Shown piece after piece: positions 1 through 8,065 of a DNA stretch of 64,000 bases. Position 1 is the stretch's first letter, and the number at the start of each line of letters is the position of its first letter. The DNA is taken from positions 744,001-808,000 of the forward strand of contig CP030885.1 in NCBI GenBank assembly GCA_006969625.1. Direction: 5' to 3'. Source of the DNA: Rhodospirillaceae bacterium (GTDB taxonomy: Bacteria; Pseudomonadota; Alphaproteobacteria; Kiloniellales; DSM-21159). The notes beneath the pieces were generated by a model, which saw nothing but the letters and a program-made list of their open reading frames with translations, did not search any database and had not been told where the DNA came from. The translations under genes and the position numbers were made by a program.

Positions 1-180
1 GCGAGCCAGTTCCGCAGCTTGGCCGCATCGTAGGCGCGGTCGGCGATCAAGCGCTGCGGGGTGGGGATGCGTTGCAGCATTGCCACTGCGCCGATCAGGT
101 CATGGGCTTGGCCGGGGGTGAGAAGGAAGGCGACGGACCGCCTCCCGTCGTCTTGGCGCTCCCATGCAGAACCTGGCCTA
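1..180 (-). pseudogene. IS5-family transposase remnant, cut by window edge
   Basis: Read on the minus strand, this stretch translates to a transposase core with ERQDDGRRSVAFLLTPGQ near its start, followed by LIADRAYDA and KLRNWL. The block LTPGQAHD...ADRAYDA is characteristic of IS5-family (IS427-like) DDE transposases, where the D of ADRAYD is a catalytic aspartate. Upstream of about base 180 the reading no longer resembles a transposase and there is no plausible start, so the 5' part is missing. The rest runs off the left edge of the window. The IS630 copy inserted at 269 lies just upstream, so this is probably an older remnant in a nest of insertions. Confidence 0.7.
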
Positions 181-266
181 TAGCGCCTCCTTCCAAGCCT
201 GCGAGAAGACTGCGCCAGCAAAACCTGGGAACGACCGCCTGGGCGGACCCGTGTTCGTGGTTCTAT

Positions 267-281
267 TAGAGCGTTTTCCTT
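267..281 (+). repeat. IS630 left terminal inverted repeat with TA target
   Basis: Reads TAGAGCGTTTTCCTT inwards and matches the right end (1311-1325) at 12 of the first 13 positions. The leading TA is the duplicated target. Confidence 0.8.
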
Positions 282-1231
282 TCAGTCTGGCACATAGCCA
301 GCAGCGTTGAAGAAGTTGGCGCATTCGGTCGGGGTGAAGCGGTCGATCAGGACGCCAATGGCGTGCCACAGGCCGTCGACGGTGCGTTCGGCGGCCTTGC
401 GCAGCCCTGCCTTCAGCTTGGCGAAGGCCATCTCGATCGGGTTGAAGTCCGGGCTGTAGGGCGGCAGGAAGCGCAGCTCCGCCCCGGCGGCCTCGATGGC
501 GGCGCGGATCGCCGGGGACTTGTGGCTGCTCAGGTTGTCCATGATCACGACATCGCCCGCGCTCAGCTCGGGCACCAGGACCTGCCCGACATAGGCCTCG
601 AAGGCGCGGCGGTTGATCGGTCCGTCCAGGACCATCGGGGCGACGATGCCCGACAGCCGCAGGCCGGCGACGAAGGTCGTCGTCTTCCAGTGGCCGAAGG
701 GCAGGCCCATGCGCAGCCGCTCGCCCCGCGGCGCGCGGCCGTGGCTGCGGGCCATGGCCGTCGAGGCCCAGGTCTCGTCGATGAAGACGAGCCGCGCGGG
801 ATCGAGATCGGGCTGCTCCTCGAACCAGGCCTGTCGCTTGGTCAGGATGTCCGGGCGATCCTGTTCGACGGCGTGGCCGGTCTTTTTTTGCGCGTCAGCC
901 CGTGGCGCCGGAAGAAGCGGTGGACCGTGCCGATACCCACCGGCGTGCCGCGCTCGGCCAGCCGGCGCTGGACTTCCACCAGCGTGATGTCACGCCGCTC
1001 TTCCCAGAGATCGAGGATGAACGGCGCATGGGCCTCGATCCGGTGCGAATGCCGGTCGCCGCCCTGCGGCTTCGGCGCCGCGCTCCCGGTCGCCCGCATC
1101 AACTGGCGCCAGCGGACCGCCGTCGACGGCGCCACCCCGAACCGCGCCGCGGCCTGCCGGCAGCTCATCCCGTCACGCTCGATCGCCGCCACCACCCGCT
1201 CACGCAGGTCCATCGATAGCCCTCGACCCAT
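282..1231 (-). CDS. IS630-family transposase, two frames joined by -1 frameshift
   Basis: This is a DDE transposase that cuts and pastes its own element. The first frame (1231 down to 842) carries an N-terminal helix-turn-helix (MDLRERVVAAIERDG, then RQAAARFGVAPSTAVRW) and the linker of the family. The second frame ends at 282 and carries the catalytic core: VFIDETW, VVIMDNLSSHK and PPYSPDFNPIE, which supply the D, D and E residues. The frames overlap at seven adenines (883-889 on the minus strand). Slipping back by one base there turns ...RKKRPAT into ...RKKKTGHAVEQD and leads straight into the core. Programmed -1 frameshifting on A-runs is known for IS630 members, so the element may be active and not broken. 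An alternative start is the internal ATG at 1213. Confidence 0.85.
883..889 (-). other. A7 slippery sequence, probable -1 frameshift site
   Basis: Seven consecutive adenines on the coding strand lie in the overlap of the two transposase frames. In the first frame they read AAA AAA A; re-reading one base puts the ribosome in the frame of the DDE domain. No obvious stimulatory stem was worked out. Confidence 0.65.
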
Positions 1232-1310
1232 GCATGCTGGCCTCCCTCCCCAGCACGCATCTTGAATCACGTCCCGCACGATTCGGGAAGCCCTCCTCGA
1301 TTCCCATCGG

Positions 1311-1325
1311 CTGGAAACCGCTCTA
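1311..1325 (-). repeat. IS630 right terminal inverted repeat with TA target
   Basis: Reads TAGAGCGGTTTCCAG inwards on the minus strand, pairing with the left end at 267-281. Confidence 0.8.
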
Positions 1326-1329
1326 GCGA

Positions 1330-2063
1330 GGCCTCGGCGATATCCGGTGCCGCCGTGGCGTCGGTCATGCCATCGGAGTCAGCCACCTGATCGCCGTCGC
1401 GGCCGGCACCCACCCGCGCTGCGGCCTGCGCATCCTCCGTCGTCAGCGGGGTCGGCCGCGTCTGCCGCGGCGGCGTTGGCCTGGGCTTCGGCGGCGAGGC
1501 CGCCTGGGCTGGTGCCTGTGCCGGTGCCGGTGCCGGTGCCGATGCCGGTGCGGGGGGCGGCGAGGCGTTGGAGGCGGGCTTCGGCCTCGGCGGGGTCGGC
1601 GGTTCCGGTCAGGCGCCAACGGAAGTAGGCGCGGGTGGTCTTGTGGCTGTCCGGCCAGACGATCCGGCGGAGGCCCGCCTCGCCGGGCGTATCCTCGGGC
1701 CGGGGGGGCTGGGGGGCCTGGGGCGCCCGCTCGGCGTCCGGTGCCGGCAGCGGGCGCAGGGCGGCCTCGACCCGGTCGGGGGCGAGGGCGCGGCCCTCGG
1801 GGTCGAGCCACTCCCCCCCTTTTCGCCGTTCAGGGGCCGATACGGCCGAAGGGGTCGGGCTTGTAGCGGTAGCCCTGGCCGACGAGGGCGTCGTGCACGG
1901 CCTGGGCGTCGCCCGGGTCGACCGCCGGGGTGGCCGGGCGGCGCGCGGGGATCTGCGCGGCGGGGATCTGCGCGGCAGGTTGCGGCGGGAAGGCCGGGCG
2001 GGCGGCCAGCGGCGGCAGCTTGCCGGTGACCAGCGCGCCGAGCAGCTGGGCGGCCGGTCTCAC
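1330..2063 (-). pseudogene. Decayed partial copy of the peptidoglycan-binding-domain gene at 2865-4835
   Basis: On the minus strand this stretch is a clear but broken copy of the middle of the intact gene (its bases about 3684-4270). Shared protein blocks are ALVTGKLPPLAARPAFPPQP, DPGDAQAVH, GYRYKPDPFGRIG, then in another frame EWLDPEGRALAPD and HKTTRAYFRWRLTGTADPAE. The frame is broken near 1820-1835, where the intact sequence GWGEWLDPEG is replaced by a stop and extra bases. Similarity stops abruptly near 2055, just after AQLLGALVTG, so the N-terminal peptidoglycan-binding domain is absent. The 3' end runs into the IS630 element. About 110 bp (2064-2175) between this and the next gene hold only that gene's leader. 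Confidence 0.8.
1512..1553 (+). repeat. Hexanucleotide tandem repeat (GTGCCG)n in pseudogene
   Basis: Seven units of the GTGCCG type (GTGCCT, four GTGCCG, ATGCCG, GTGCGG) encode a Gly-Thr-like stretch on the minus strand. The intact gene has a more degenerate version of the same tract near 3740-3775, suggesting slippage-driven divergence. Confidence 0.7.
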
Positions 2064-2175
2064 GCAGGCAGGCGCAACCGGTCATCGCGCTTTCCGCCGG
2101 CTTCGGCGCGCCTCGTTGCCCGGACGCCGCGGCTCTCCTAAACTCCCACGGCGGTTCAACCGGGGGTGAGCGCGG

Positions 2176-2820
2176 GTGCGGGTCTCGATCTTGGCGTTGG
2201 TCTTGGGGCTCTGGCTGGTTTCGGCGGCTGCGCTCGGCGCGGGCACGGCCGGCGAGGCCGGTAGCCTCGCCGCGTCGCCCGCCGCCGAGATCTCGGAGGC
2301 CGAAGCGCTCGCCCTCGGCCTGGCCGCGCACGCCGCCGGCGACTTCGAGGCCGCCGCCCGCCTGCTCTACCCGCTCGCCGTCGCCGGCAACGTCGAGGCC
2401 CAGATGCGGATCGGCATCATGCACGAGAACGGTGAATTCTTCCCGCACAGCGTATGCGCCGCCATCCTTTTCTACGACAAGGCGGCACGGGCAGGAAGTG
2501 CCAAGGCGATGAGCTACTTGGCAAGTTCATACATGACGGGCGGAGGTATTCGACGAGATCTCATCAAGTCCTACCTCTGGGCGCATTCCGCCGTGCGCCG
2601 CGGCGAAACCAACGCAACCGCCGTGGTCATGGCGACGAGTCTGGTGATGTCCGATGGCGAGTTCGCCAAAGCCCAGCGGCTTGCGGTGTCGTTCCGGCCC
2701 GAGGAGCAACCGCCGATCGACTTGTTCCCTGTGCCGCCGCAGTGGGGCTTCGACGATGCCTGGTTGGCGGACTTGGGACTTGCGCCGTGCCACCTTCCGA
2801 AATTTCTGCTCCGGGAATAG
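2176..2820 (+). CDS. Secreted Sel1-like/TPR repeat protein
   Basis: This is a 214-residue protein of unknown specific role with an N-terminal signal peptide (residues 1-22, MRVSILALVLGLW then alanine-rich). The body carries short alpha-helical repeats of the Sel1/TPR type: AARLLYPLAVAGNVEAQMRI, ILFYDKAARAGSAKAMSYLA and IKSYLWAHSAVRRG each follow the A-x-x-x-Y/L-x-x-A-A-x-x-G pattern. Sel1 proteins are usually periplasmic adaptors. The start is a GTG at 2176, chosen because the signal peptide begins there. It converges on the large gene at 2865, with a small hairpin between them. No partner is evident from the context. Confidence 0.75.
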   Translation: MRVSILALVLGLWLVSAAALGAGTAGEAGSLAASPAAEISEAEALALGLAAHAAGDFEAAARLLYPLAVAGNVEAQMRIGIMHENGEFFPHSVCAAILFYDKAARAGSAKAMSYLASSYMTGGGIRRDLIKSYLWAHSAVRRGETNATAVVMATSLVMSDGEFAKAQRLAVSFRPEEQPPIDLFPVPPQWGFDDAWLADLGLAPCHLPKFLLRE

Positions 2821-2824
2821 CTAG

Positions 2825-2846
2825 GGGGGCGAAAGCCCCGTCGTTT
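2825..2846 (+). terminator. Hairpin after the Sel1-like gene
   Basis: GGGGC-GAAA-GCCCC stem-loop followed by GTCGTTT, a few bases after the stop at 2820. The stem is short and the T-run weak. Confidence 0.45.
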
Positions 2847-2864
2847 GGGCGGCATCGCCGAAGA

Positions 2865-4835
2865 CTACTTCTGGCGACTGTTGCCCCTGCGTTCGATCAG
2901 GCTATTCCGCGCGTCGATGTTGCCCTGGAAGGCATGCGCCAGGATGCTGGCCGCTGCCTTGACCCGGGCTGGCACGCCCGGCAGGTCTGCGACGACTTTC
3001 AAGGCGTCGCGCTTTGAGCGATCCCACGCGTTCGCCTCGCGAAGGTCGTCGTTCGTCATAGCATAGCGATTGTGGTCCGGGCCGAGCGAGTTCTGGCTGG
3101 CCAGGCGAAACAGCAGGTCGTTGGCGAGCTCGACGTGCCCGGCCTCGGCAAGCTGGACGATCTCCGGGTTGACACGGTCTCGCTGATGGCGGGGGAGGTT
3201 TCGGTAAGCGGCCGCCCCGGCAATGGCCGCTGACGCCTGCGGTCCGGCCGCTGCAACCAAGTCTGGATCGAGACCCATCAGCTCGGCCATGCCGGGGATG
3301 TCGTCGTGCAGGATCTGGTCGTAGATCTCGTCGCCCAGGTGGCGGCGCAGCCAGGCCTCGGTCTCGTCGGGCACCTGCATATTGTCCGCGGCCATGTTGT
3401 CCTCGGCGCTGGAGTGAGCCGGCTCGCTGGCCGGGTGGCCGTCCGGCTCGTCGTAGCGCCCGCCGACGCCGGGATGCCCGTCCGGCGCCATGCGCGGCTT
3501 GGCGTGCGGACGACTGCCCGCGGCCGGCATGGGCCTGCCGTTCTCGTTCGGCACCTCAGCGGCCGGTGCGGCGAAGGGATCCGGGCCGACGCCGGGGTGG
3601 CCGTCGCGGCCTGCAGCCGGGTGCAGGCGGTCGTCGGCGCCGCCGGCGTCCGCGTGCTGGCCCGCGGCGTCTTCGGCGCCGGCGGCGTCTGCCGCGGCGG
3701 CGTTGGCCTGGGCTTCGGCGGCGAGGCCGCCTGGGCCGGTGCCGGTGTCGGTGCCGGTGCTGGTGCTGGTGCGGGGGGCGGCGAGGCGTTGGAGGCGGGC
3801 TTCGGCCTCGGCGGGGTCGGCGGTTCCGGTGAGGCGCCAGCGGAAGTAGGCGCGGGTGGTCTTGTGGCTGTCCGGCCAGACGACCCGGTGGAGGAGCGTA
3901 TCCTCGGGCCGGGGGGCCAGCTCGGCGTCCGGTGCCGGGAGCGGGCGCAGGGCGGCCTCGACCTGGTCGGGGGCGAGGGCGCGGCCCTCGGGGTCGAGCC
4001 ACTCCCCCCAGCCGATACGGCCGAAGGGATCGGGCTTGTAGCGGTAGCCCTGGCCGGAGAGATAGGCGTGCACGGCCTGGGCGTCGCCCGGGTCGACCGC
4101 CGGGGCGGCCGGGCGGCGCGCGGCGGCCTGCGCGGCGGGGATCTGCGGTGCGGGGATCTGTGCGGGGATCTGTGCGGGGATCTGCGCGGCGGGTTGCGGC
4201 GGGAAGGCCGGGCGGGCGGCCAGCGGCGGCAGCTTGCCGGTGACCAGCGCGCTGAGCAGCTGGGCGGGGGTGATCGGCAGCGGCGGGTCTTCCTGGACCG
4301 CCGGCTGCGCGCCGGGCCGCTGCCAGGGGTCGGAGGGCCGCGGCGGCTGGGGGGTGGCGGCAGACGCGCTTGCGGCGGCGGAGGTGGCGCCGGCGGGTGT
4401 GGCGGTGGAGGCCGCGGCAGTGGAGGCCGCGGACGCCGGGCGGCCGGTCCGGCGCGCGAGGTCGCGGCCCCGCGCCGGCCGCGCGGTCTCGGGTGCGGTC
4501 TCGGTCTGGGGCTCGGTTTCGGGCGCAAGGTGGGTGAAGAGGCCGCCCCTGGGCAGGTCGCGGGGCGGACTCCCCGAGAGACTGGCGTTGAGGGCGGCCT
4601 CGGTCTCGCCGCCGGGGGTGGCCAGGCCGTCGACCTTCAGCTTGCGGTCCTGCTGGAAGCGCCGGAGGCCCTCGTCGAGGGCCCGGTCCATGGTGCCGTC
4701 GAGCGGGACGCCGGCCAAGGGCCGGTAGTAGCCGGCGGCGCCGAGGCTGCGCTTGAGGTCGCGCACGTCACGCGGGTCGCTGCGGCGGCCGTCGCGGACG
4801 GCGCCGCGCAGGGACAGGAAACCGTAAGCCGACAT
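2865..4835 (-). CDS. Peptidoglycan-binding-domain protein with low-complexity linker
   Basis: A protein of 656 residues. Residues about 22-82 form a PG_binding_1 domain (DLKRSLGAAGYY, LDGTMDRALDEGLRRFQQDR, KLKVDGLATP). No signal peptide is visible. A long Ala/Pro/Thr-rich region follows, with tandem IPAQ units, then a conserved block (GYRYKPDPFGRIGWGEWLDP, HKTTRAYFRWRLTGT), then DGHPGVG repeats (GRDGHPGVGPDPF, APDGHPGVGGRYDEPDGHP). The C-terminal 150 residues look folded and charged, but I do not recognise them (LRRHLGDEIYDQIL, RLASQNSLGPDHNRYAMTND). The ATG at 4835 is preferred because AAGGAG lies 8 bases upstream. Isolated PG-binding domains without a catalytic domain occur in envelope and phage-tail proteins; the function here is unknown. 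A broken partial copy lies at 1330-2063. Confidence 0.75.
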   Translation of the reverse strand: MSAYGFLSLRGAVRDGRRSDPRDVRDLKRSLGAAGYYRPLAGVPLDGTMDRALDEGLRRFQQDRKLKVDGLATPGGETEAALNASLSGSPPRDLPRGGLFTHLAPETEPQTETAPETARPARGRDLARRTGRPASAASTAAASTATPAGATSAAASASAATPQPPRPSDPWQRPGAQPAVQEDPPLPITPAQLLSALVTGKLPPLAARPAFPPQPAAQIPAQIPAQIPAPQIPAAQAAARRPAAPAVDPGDAQAVHAYLSGQGYRYKPDPFGRIGWGEWLDPEGRALAPDQVEAALRPLPAPDAELAPRPEDTLLHRVVWPDSHKTTRAYFRWRLTGTADPAEAEARLQRLAAPRTSTSTGTDTGTGPGGLAAEAQANAAAADAAGAEDAAGQHADAGGADDRLHPAAGRDGHPGVGPDPFAAPAAEVPNENGRPMPAAGSRPHAKPRMAPDGHPGVGGRYDEPDGHPASEPAHSSAEDNMAADNMQVPDETEAWLRRHLGDEIYDQILHDDIPGMAELMGLDPDLVAAAGPQASAAIAGAAAYRNLPRHQRDRVNPEIVQLAEAGHVELANDLLFRLASQNSLGPDHNRYAMTNDDLREANAWDRSKRDALKVVADLPGVPARVKAAASILAHAFQGNIDARNSLIERRGNSRQK

Positions 4836-4944
4836 GGCGGAACTCCTTCTGTTCGGAAGCGAAGCGGGAAAGGGCCGGGCGCGCACAGCCGGACGGCCGC
4901 GCGAGCGGGCACCCGGCGGGGCCACGCGCCAAAGACCGGGCACG

Positions 4945-4966
4945 AAAAAACCCCGCCGCGGCGGGG
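4945..4966 (-). terminator. Strong intrinsic terminator (minus strand)
   Basis: Perfect CCCCGCCG/CGGCGGGG stem at 4951-4966 followed on the minus strand by six T (4950-4945). It is over 300 bp from the nearest upstream minus-strand gene (stop at 5283), which is part of the argument for a separate short transcript. Confidence 0.75.
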
Positions 4967-5108
4967 GTCTTCTTCGGGGAAAGCGGGGCTCTGGGACGCC
5001 GCGTGACGGGATCTGGGCGACGGACCTGGCCGGCGGCGCCCTACCGCGGCGCCCTACCGCCCTGGCGTCAGGCTATCCCAGAGTCAGGACGCACCTGTGG
5101 CACGCTCG
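4945..5108 (-). ncRNA. Candidate small RNA
   Basis: The 447-bp gap between the genes at 4835 and 5283 contains no convincing reading frame. It does contain a promoter-like sequence (5115-5143) and, about 165 bases downstream on the same strand, the strong terminator at 4945-4966. The intervening sequence is rich in inverted repeats and carries a direct repeat of CGGTAGGGCGCCG. It does not match the 4.5S, 6S or tmRNA landmarks I know. The call rests on promoter-terminator spacing only. It could instead be the long 3' tail of the DUF6111 transcript. Confidence 0.3.
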
Positions 5109-5114
5109 GGAGTC

Positions 5115-5143
5115 TCTCTAACAGAACATAACAGGAAATTCAA
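5115..5143 (-). promoter_or_regulatory. Promoter-like sequence for the candidate small RNA
   Basis: On the minus strand TTGAAT (5143-5138), a 17-base spacer, then TAGAGA (5120-5115). The region is an AT-rich patch in otherwise very GC-rich DNA. Confidence 0.4.
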
Positions 5144-5282
5144 GCGGGATCTTCGGTGCCGGGCGAGGGCGCCGCGCGCCGTTCGCGCGCACGCAGGCCT
5201 GCGGCCGGCGGGCCGCCGCGGCGGCCGTCTTTTCCAGGCGCCGCCGCGATCCGCCGCATCCGGGCGGTCGGCCGGGCGTCGC

Positions 5283-5564
5283 CTAGCGTGCCTCGCTCGG
5301 CAGGCTGGTCGGCGGCGCCTGCAGGGCGGCCGGGTCGGCCTGCAGGAAGGCGGGGGGCTCGAGAAAGCGGAAGGCGATCAACGCGGCGGCGACGCACAGC
5401 GCCCCGGCCAGCGACAGCCAGCCGACGGTCGGGCCCGTCCAGGCCGGCGGATGGCCGCTCGCCGCCTCCTGCCGACGGGCCAGGCGCTGCAGCGCGACGT
5501 AGAGCGCATAGCCGATGAAGGGCAGCAGGAAGGGCAGGACGATGCCAAAGAGCTTGTGTGTCAT
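5283..5564 (-). CDS. DUF6111-type small membrane protein
   Basis: A 93-residue protein with two predicted membrane segments, about residues 5-25 (LFGIVLPFLLPFIGYALYVA) and 48-66 (GWLSLAGALCVAAALIAF), and a proline-rich tail. Its size, topology and position right after a NUDIX CoA-pyrophosphatase-like gene match the DUF6111 family of alphaproteobacteria, whose function is unknown. It starts 24 bases after the NUDIX stop and is probably co-transcribed with the two genes upstream. Confidence 0.65.
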   Translation of the reverse strand: MTHKLFGIVLPFLLPFIGYALYVALQRLARRQEAASGHPPAWTGPTVGWLSLAGALCVAAALIAFRFLEPPAFLQADPAALQAPPTSLPSEAR

Positions 5565-5588
5565 GGCTCGCGGGTCAGGCCGGTGCGC

Positions 5589-6293
5589 TCACGCCGCCAT
5601 CACCTCGGCGAGGTTGTTCAGCATGCCGGCGGTGGCCCCCCAGATGTAGTAGTTGCGGTAGGGATAGACATAGAAGTGCCGGGTCTTGCCCTGGAAGGCG
5701 CGGCTGTGCACCCGGCGGTTCTCCGGCGCCAGGAAGAAGGCCAGCGGCACCTCGAAGGCTTCCGCCACCTCGAAGGGGTCCGGCGTCAGCTCGAGCGGGC
5801 CTTCGACCAGCCCGACCACCGGCGTGACCTCGAAGCCGGTGCGCGTGACGTAGAGGTCGAGCTGGCCGAGCGGCTTCACCCGCGCGCGCGGCAGCCCCAC
5901 CTCCTCCTCGCTCTCGCGCAGGGCGCAGGCCAGCGGATCGGCGTCGCCCGGCTCGATCCGCCCGCCGGGAAAGGCGATCTGGCCGGCGTGGTCGCGCAGG
6001 TGCGCAGTGCGCCGGGTCAGCAGCACCGTCAGGCCCGCCGGCGTGTCGATCAGCGGCACCAGGACGGCGGCCCGCTTCATCGGCTGCGCCGGGTCGTAGA
6101 GGTCGGGGTTGAGCTCGTGGTCGCCGCGCAGGACTCCCGGCGCGGCAGGCGCGCTCTCACCGGGCCGCGCGGTCAGGGCCGAGCGCCGGCCGGGCACGGC
6201 GCGGCGCAGGCGGCGCGCCGCCTCGGCGGCGCTCAGCCGGCCGATGCCGGTGTCTCCGGCGGGTCCAGCGGAAAGAAGCTGCCCTTGCTCCAT
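5589..6293 (-). CDS. NUDIX hydrolase, CoA pyrophosphatase-like
   Basis: A 234-residue NUDIX hydrolase. The NUDIX box is intact: GGRIEPGDADPLACALRESE followed by EEVGL, matching GX5EX7REUXEEXGU (U = hydrophobic residue), which binds the catalytic metal. Before it, VLLTRRTAHLRDHAGQIAFP resembles the LLTxRxxxLxxHxGQIxFPGG signature of the CoA diphosphatase subgroup (CoA to phosphopantetheine plus 3',5'-ADP). The start at 6293 lies 61 bases inside the end of the DUF1285 gene, next to a GGGGG ribosome site. A shorter product from a downstream start is possible. It belongs to a three-gene minus-strand unit with DUF1285 and DUF6111. Confidence 0.85.
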   Translation of the reverse strand: MEQGQLLSAGPAGDTGIGRLSAAEAARRLRRAVPGRRSALTARPGESAPAAPGVLRGDHELNPDLYDPAQPMKRAAVLVPLIDTPAGLTVLLTRRTAHLRDHAGQIAFPGGRIEPGDADPLACALRESEEEVGLPRARVKPLGQLDLYVTRTGFEVTPVVGLVEGPLELTPDPFEVAEAFEVPLAFFLAPENRRVHSRAFQGKTRHFYVYPYRNYYIWGATAGMLNNLAEVMAA

Positions 6294-6814
6294 ACCCCCA
6301 GGCGGTCCCGTCCCTCGCTGTCGCGTGCGGTCTCGGCCATCTCGACGAGATGGTAGAAGGCCGAGCGCGTCAGCCGCGCCTCCAGGCCCTCGCGCACCAG
6401 GATATAGGGATTCGGCGCGCCGGTGTCAGGGTCGTGCATAATCCTTAGGGGGTGGTCCGCGCCGGCCTCGACCCACTCGTCCATGTTGGTGCGCAAGGCC
6501 AGGGTGCGTTCGGGTCCGCTGCCGCGCTCGGCCACCTCCTCGGCGACGAAGGGCGCGTCTTCCACCTCGATGCGGCCGCGCTCGACCGGCGTGACCAGCC
6601 AATAGGTGCCGTCGGCCTCGCGCCGCAGCACGCTGGCGAAGAGCTTGACCAGCCGCTTGCGGCCGATCGGGCCGCCCTTGTAGTACCAGGTGCCGTCGCG
6701 GGCGATGCGCATCTCGAGGTCGCCGCACGCGGGCCAGGCCGGCCCGGGGCCGGCCGGAGTCCCGGCGCTGCTGACGTTTTCGCCCGGCCGTTCGGGGGCG
6801 GACTGTCCGTTCAT
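6233..6814 (-). CDS. DUF1285 family protein
   Basis: A 193-residue cytosolic protein of the DUF1285 family. Recognisable blocks are MRIARDGTWYYKGGPIGRKR, KLFASVLRREADGTYWLVTP, EDAPFVAEE and LTRSAFYHLVEMAE. The biochemical role of the family is not established. The ATG at 6814 is preferred because AGGGAG sits 6 bases upstream; a GTG at 6838 would add eight residues. Its end overlaps the NUDIX start, an arrangement consistent with translational coupling. Confidence 0.8.
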   Translation of the reverse strand: MNGQSAPERPGENVSSAGTPAGPGPAWPACGDLEMRIARDGTWYYKGGPIGRKRLVKLFASVLRREADGTYWLVTPVERGRIEVEDAPFVAEEVAERGSGPERTLALRTNMDEWVEAGADHPLRIMHDPDTGAPNPYILVREGLEARLTRSAFYHLVEMAETARDSEGRDRLGVWSKGSFFPLDPPETPASAG

Positions 6815-6928
6815 CGCGCGCTCCCTATCTTTTGCCACAGTCGCTGCATAGCGTCGCAGAGAGCTAGCGTCGTGCGGCGTTTCGGGTCACCCTAACGCCG
6901 AGAGCGACACTGCGTCTGCAAGATCCCC

Positions 6929-6975
6929 AAGGGGCACCCACCAAAGGGAGGCCCCGCCAAGAGGGGGTCCCCACC
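6929..6975 (+). repeat. Three imperfect tandem units, each a mini-dyad
   Basis: Three adjacent units of 14-17 bases: AAGGGGCACCCACC (6929), AAAGGGAGGCCCCGCC (6943) and AAGAGGGGGTCCCCACC (6959). Each is A-rich, then G-run, then C-run, then CC. They lie 57 bases upstream of the MoxR start. No function can be assigned. Confidence 0.5.
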
Positions 6976-7031
6976 ATGTGGCGCCACGGCAGGCGCCGCG
7001 CCAGAGCCGGCCGGGAGGCCAGATCCGAGCG

Positions 7032-8048
<1,017 letters not shown>

Positions 8049-8065
8049 GCGGTCGCCAAGACGCG

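Larger units (their letters stand above)
269..1323 (-). mobile_element. IS630-family insertion sequence
   Basis: A 1,055-bp element is bounded by TA dinucleotides at 267-268 and 1324-1325, the target duplicated by IS630/Tc1-mariner elements. Both ends begin TAGAGCG(T/G)TTTCC when read inwards. The element encodes one transposase on the minus strand split over two frames. It separates the IS5 remnant on its left from the decayed peptidoglycan-binding-gene copy on its right, and appears to have removed or displaced the 3' end of that pseudogene. Confidence 0.85.

Noticed and set aside
2..266. Short plus-strand reading frame near the left edge
   Set aside because: It is antisense to the IS5 transposase remnant and has no similarity to a protein family.
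3306..5006. Plus-strand open frame of 566 codons opposite the PG-binding gene
   Set aside because: Gly/Arg/Ala-rich translation with no domain. The minus-strand frame has a PG-binding domain and a good ribosome site.
4945..5108. 6S RNA, 4.5S RNA or tmRNA at the candidate small RNA
   Set aside because: None of the conserved blocks of these RNAs could be found, so no family name is given.
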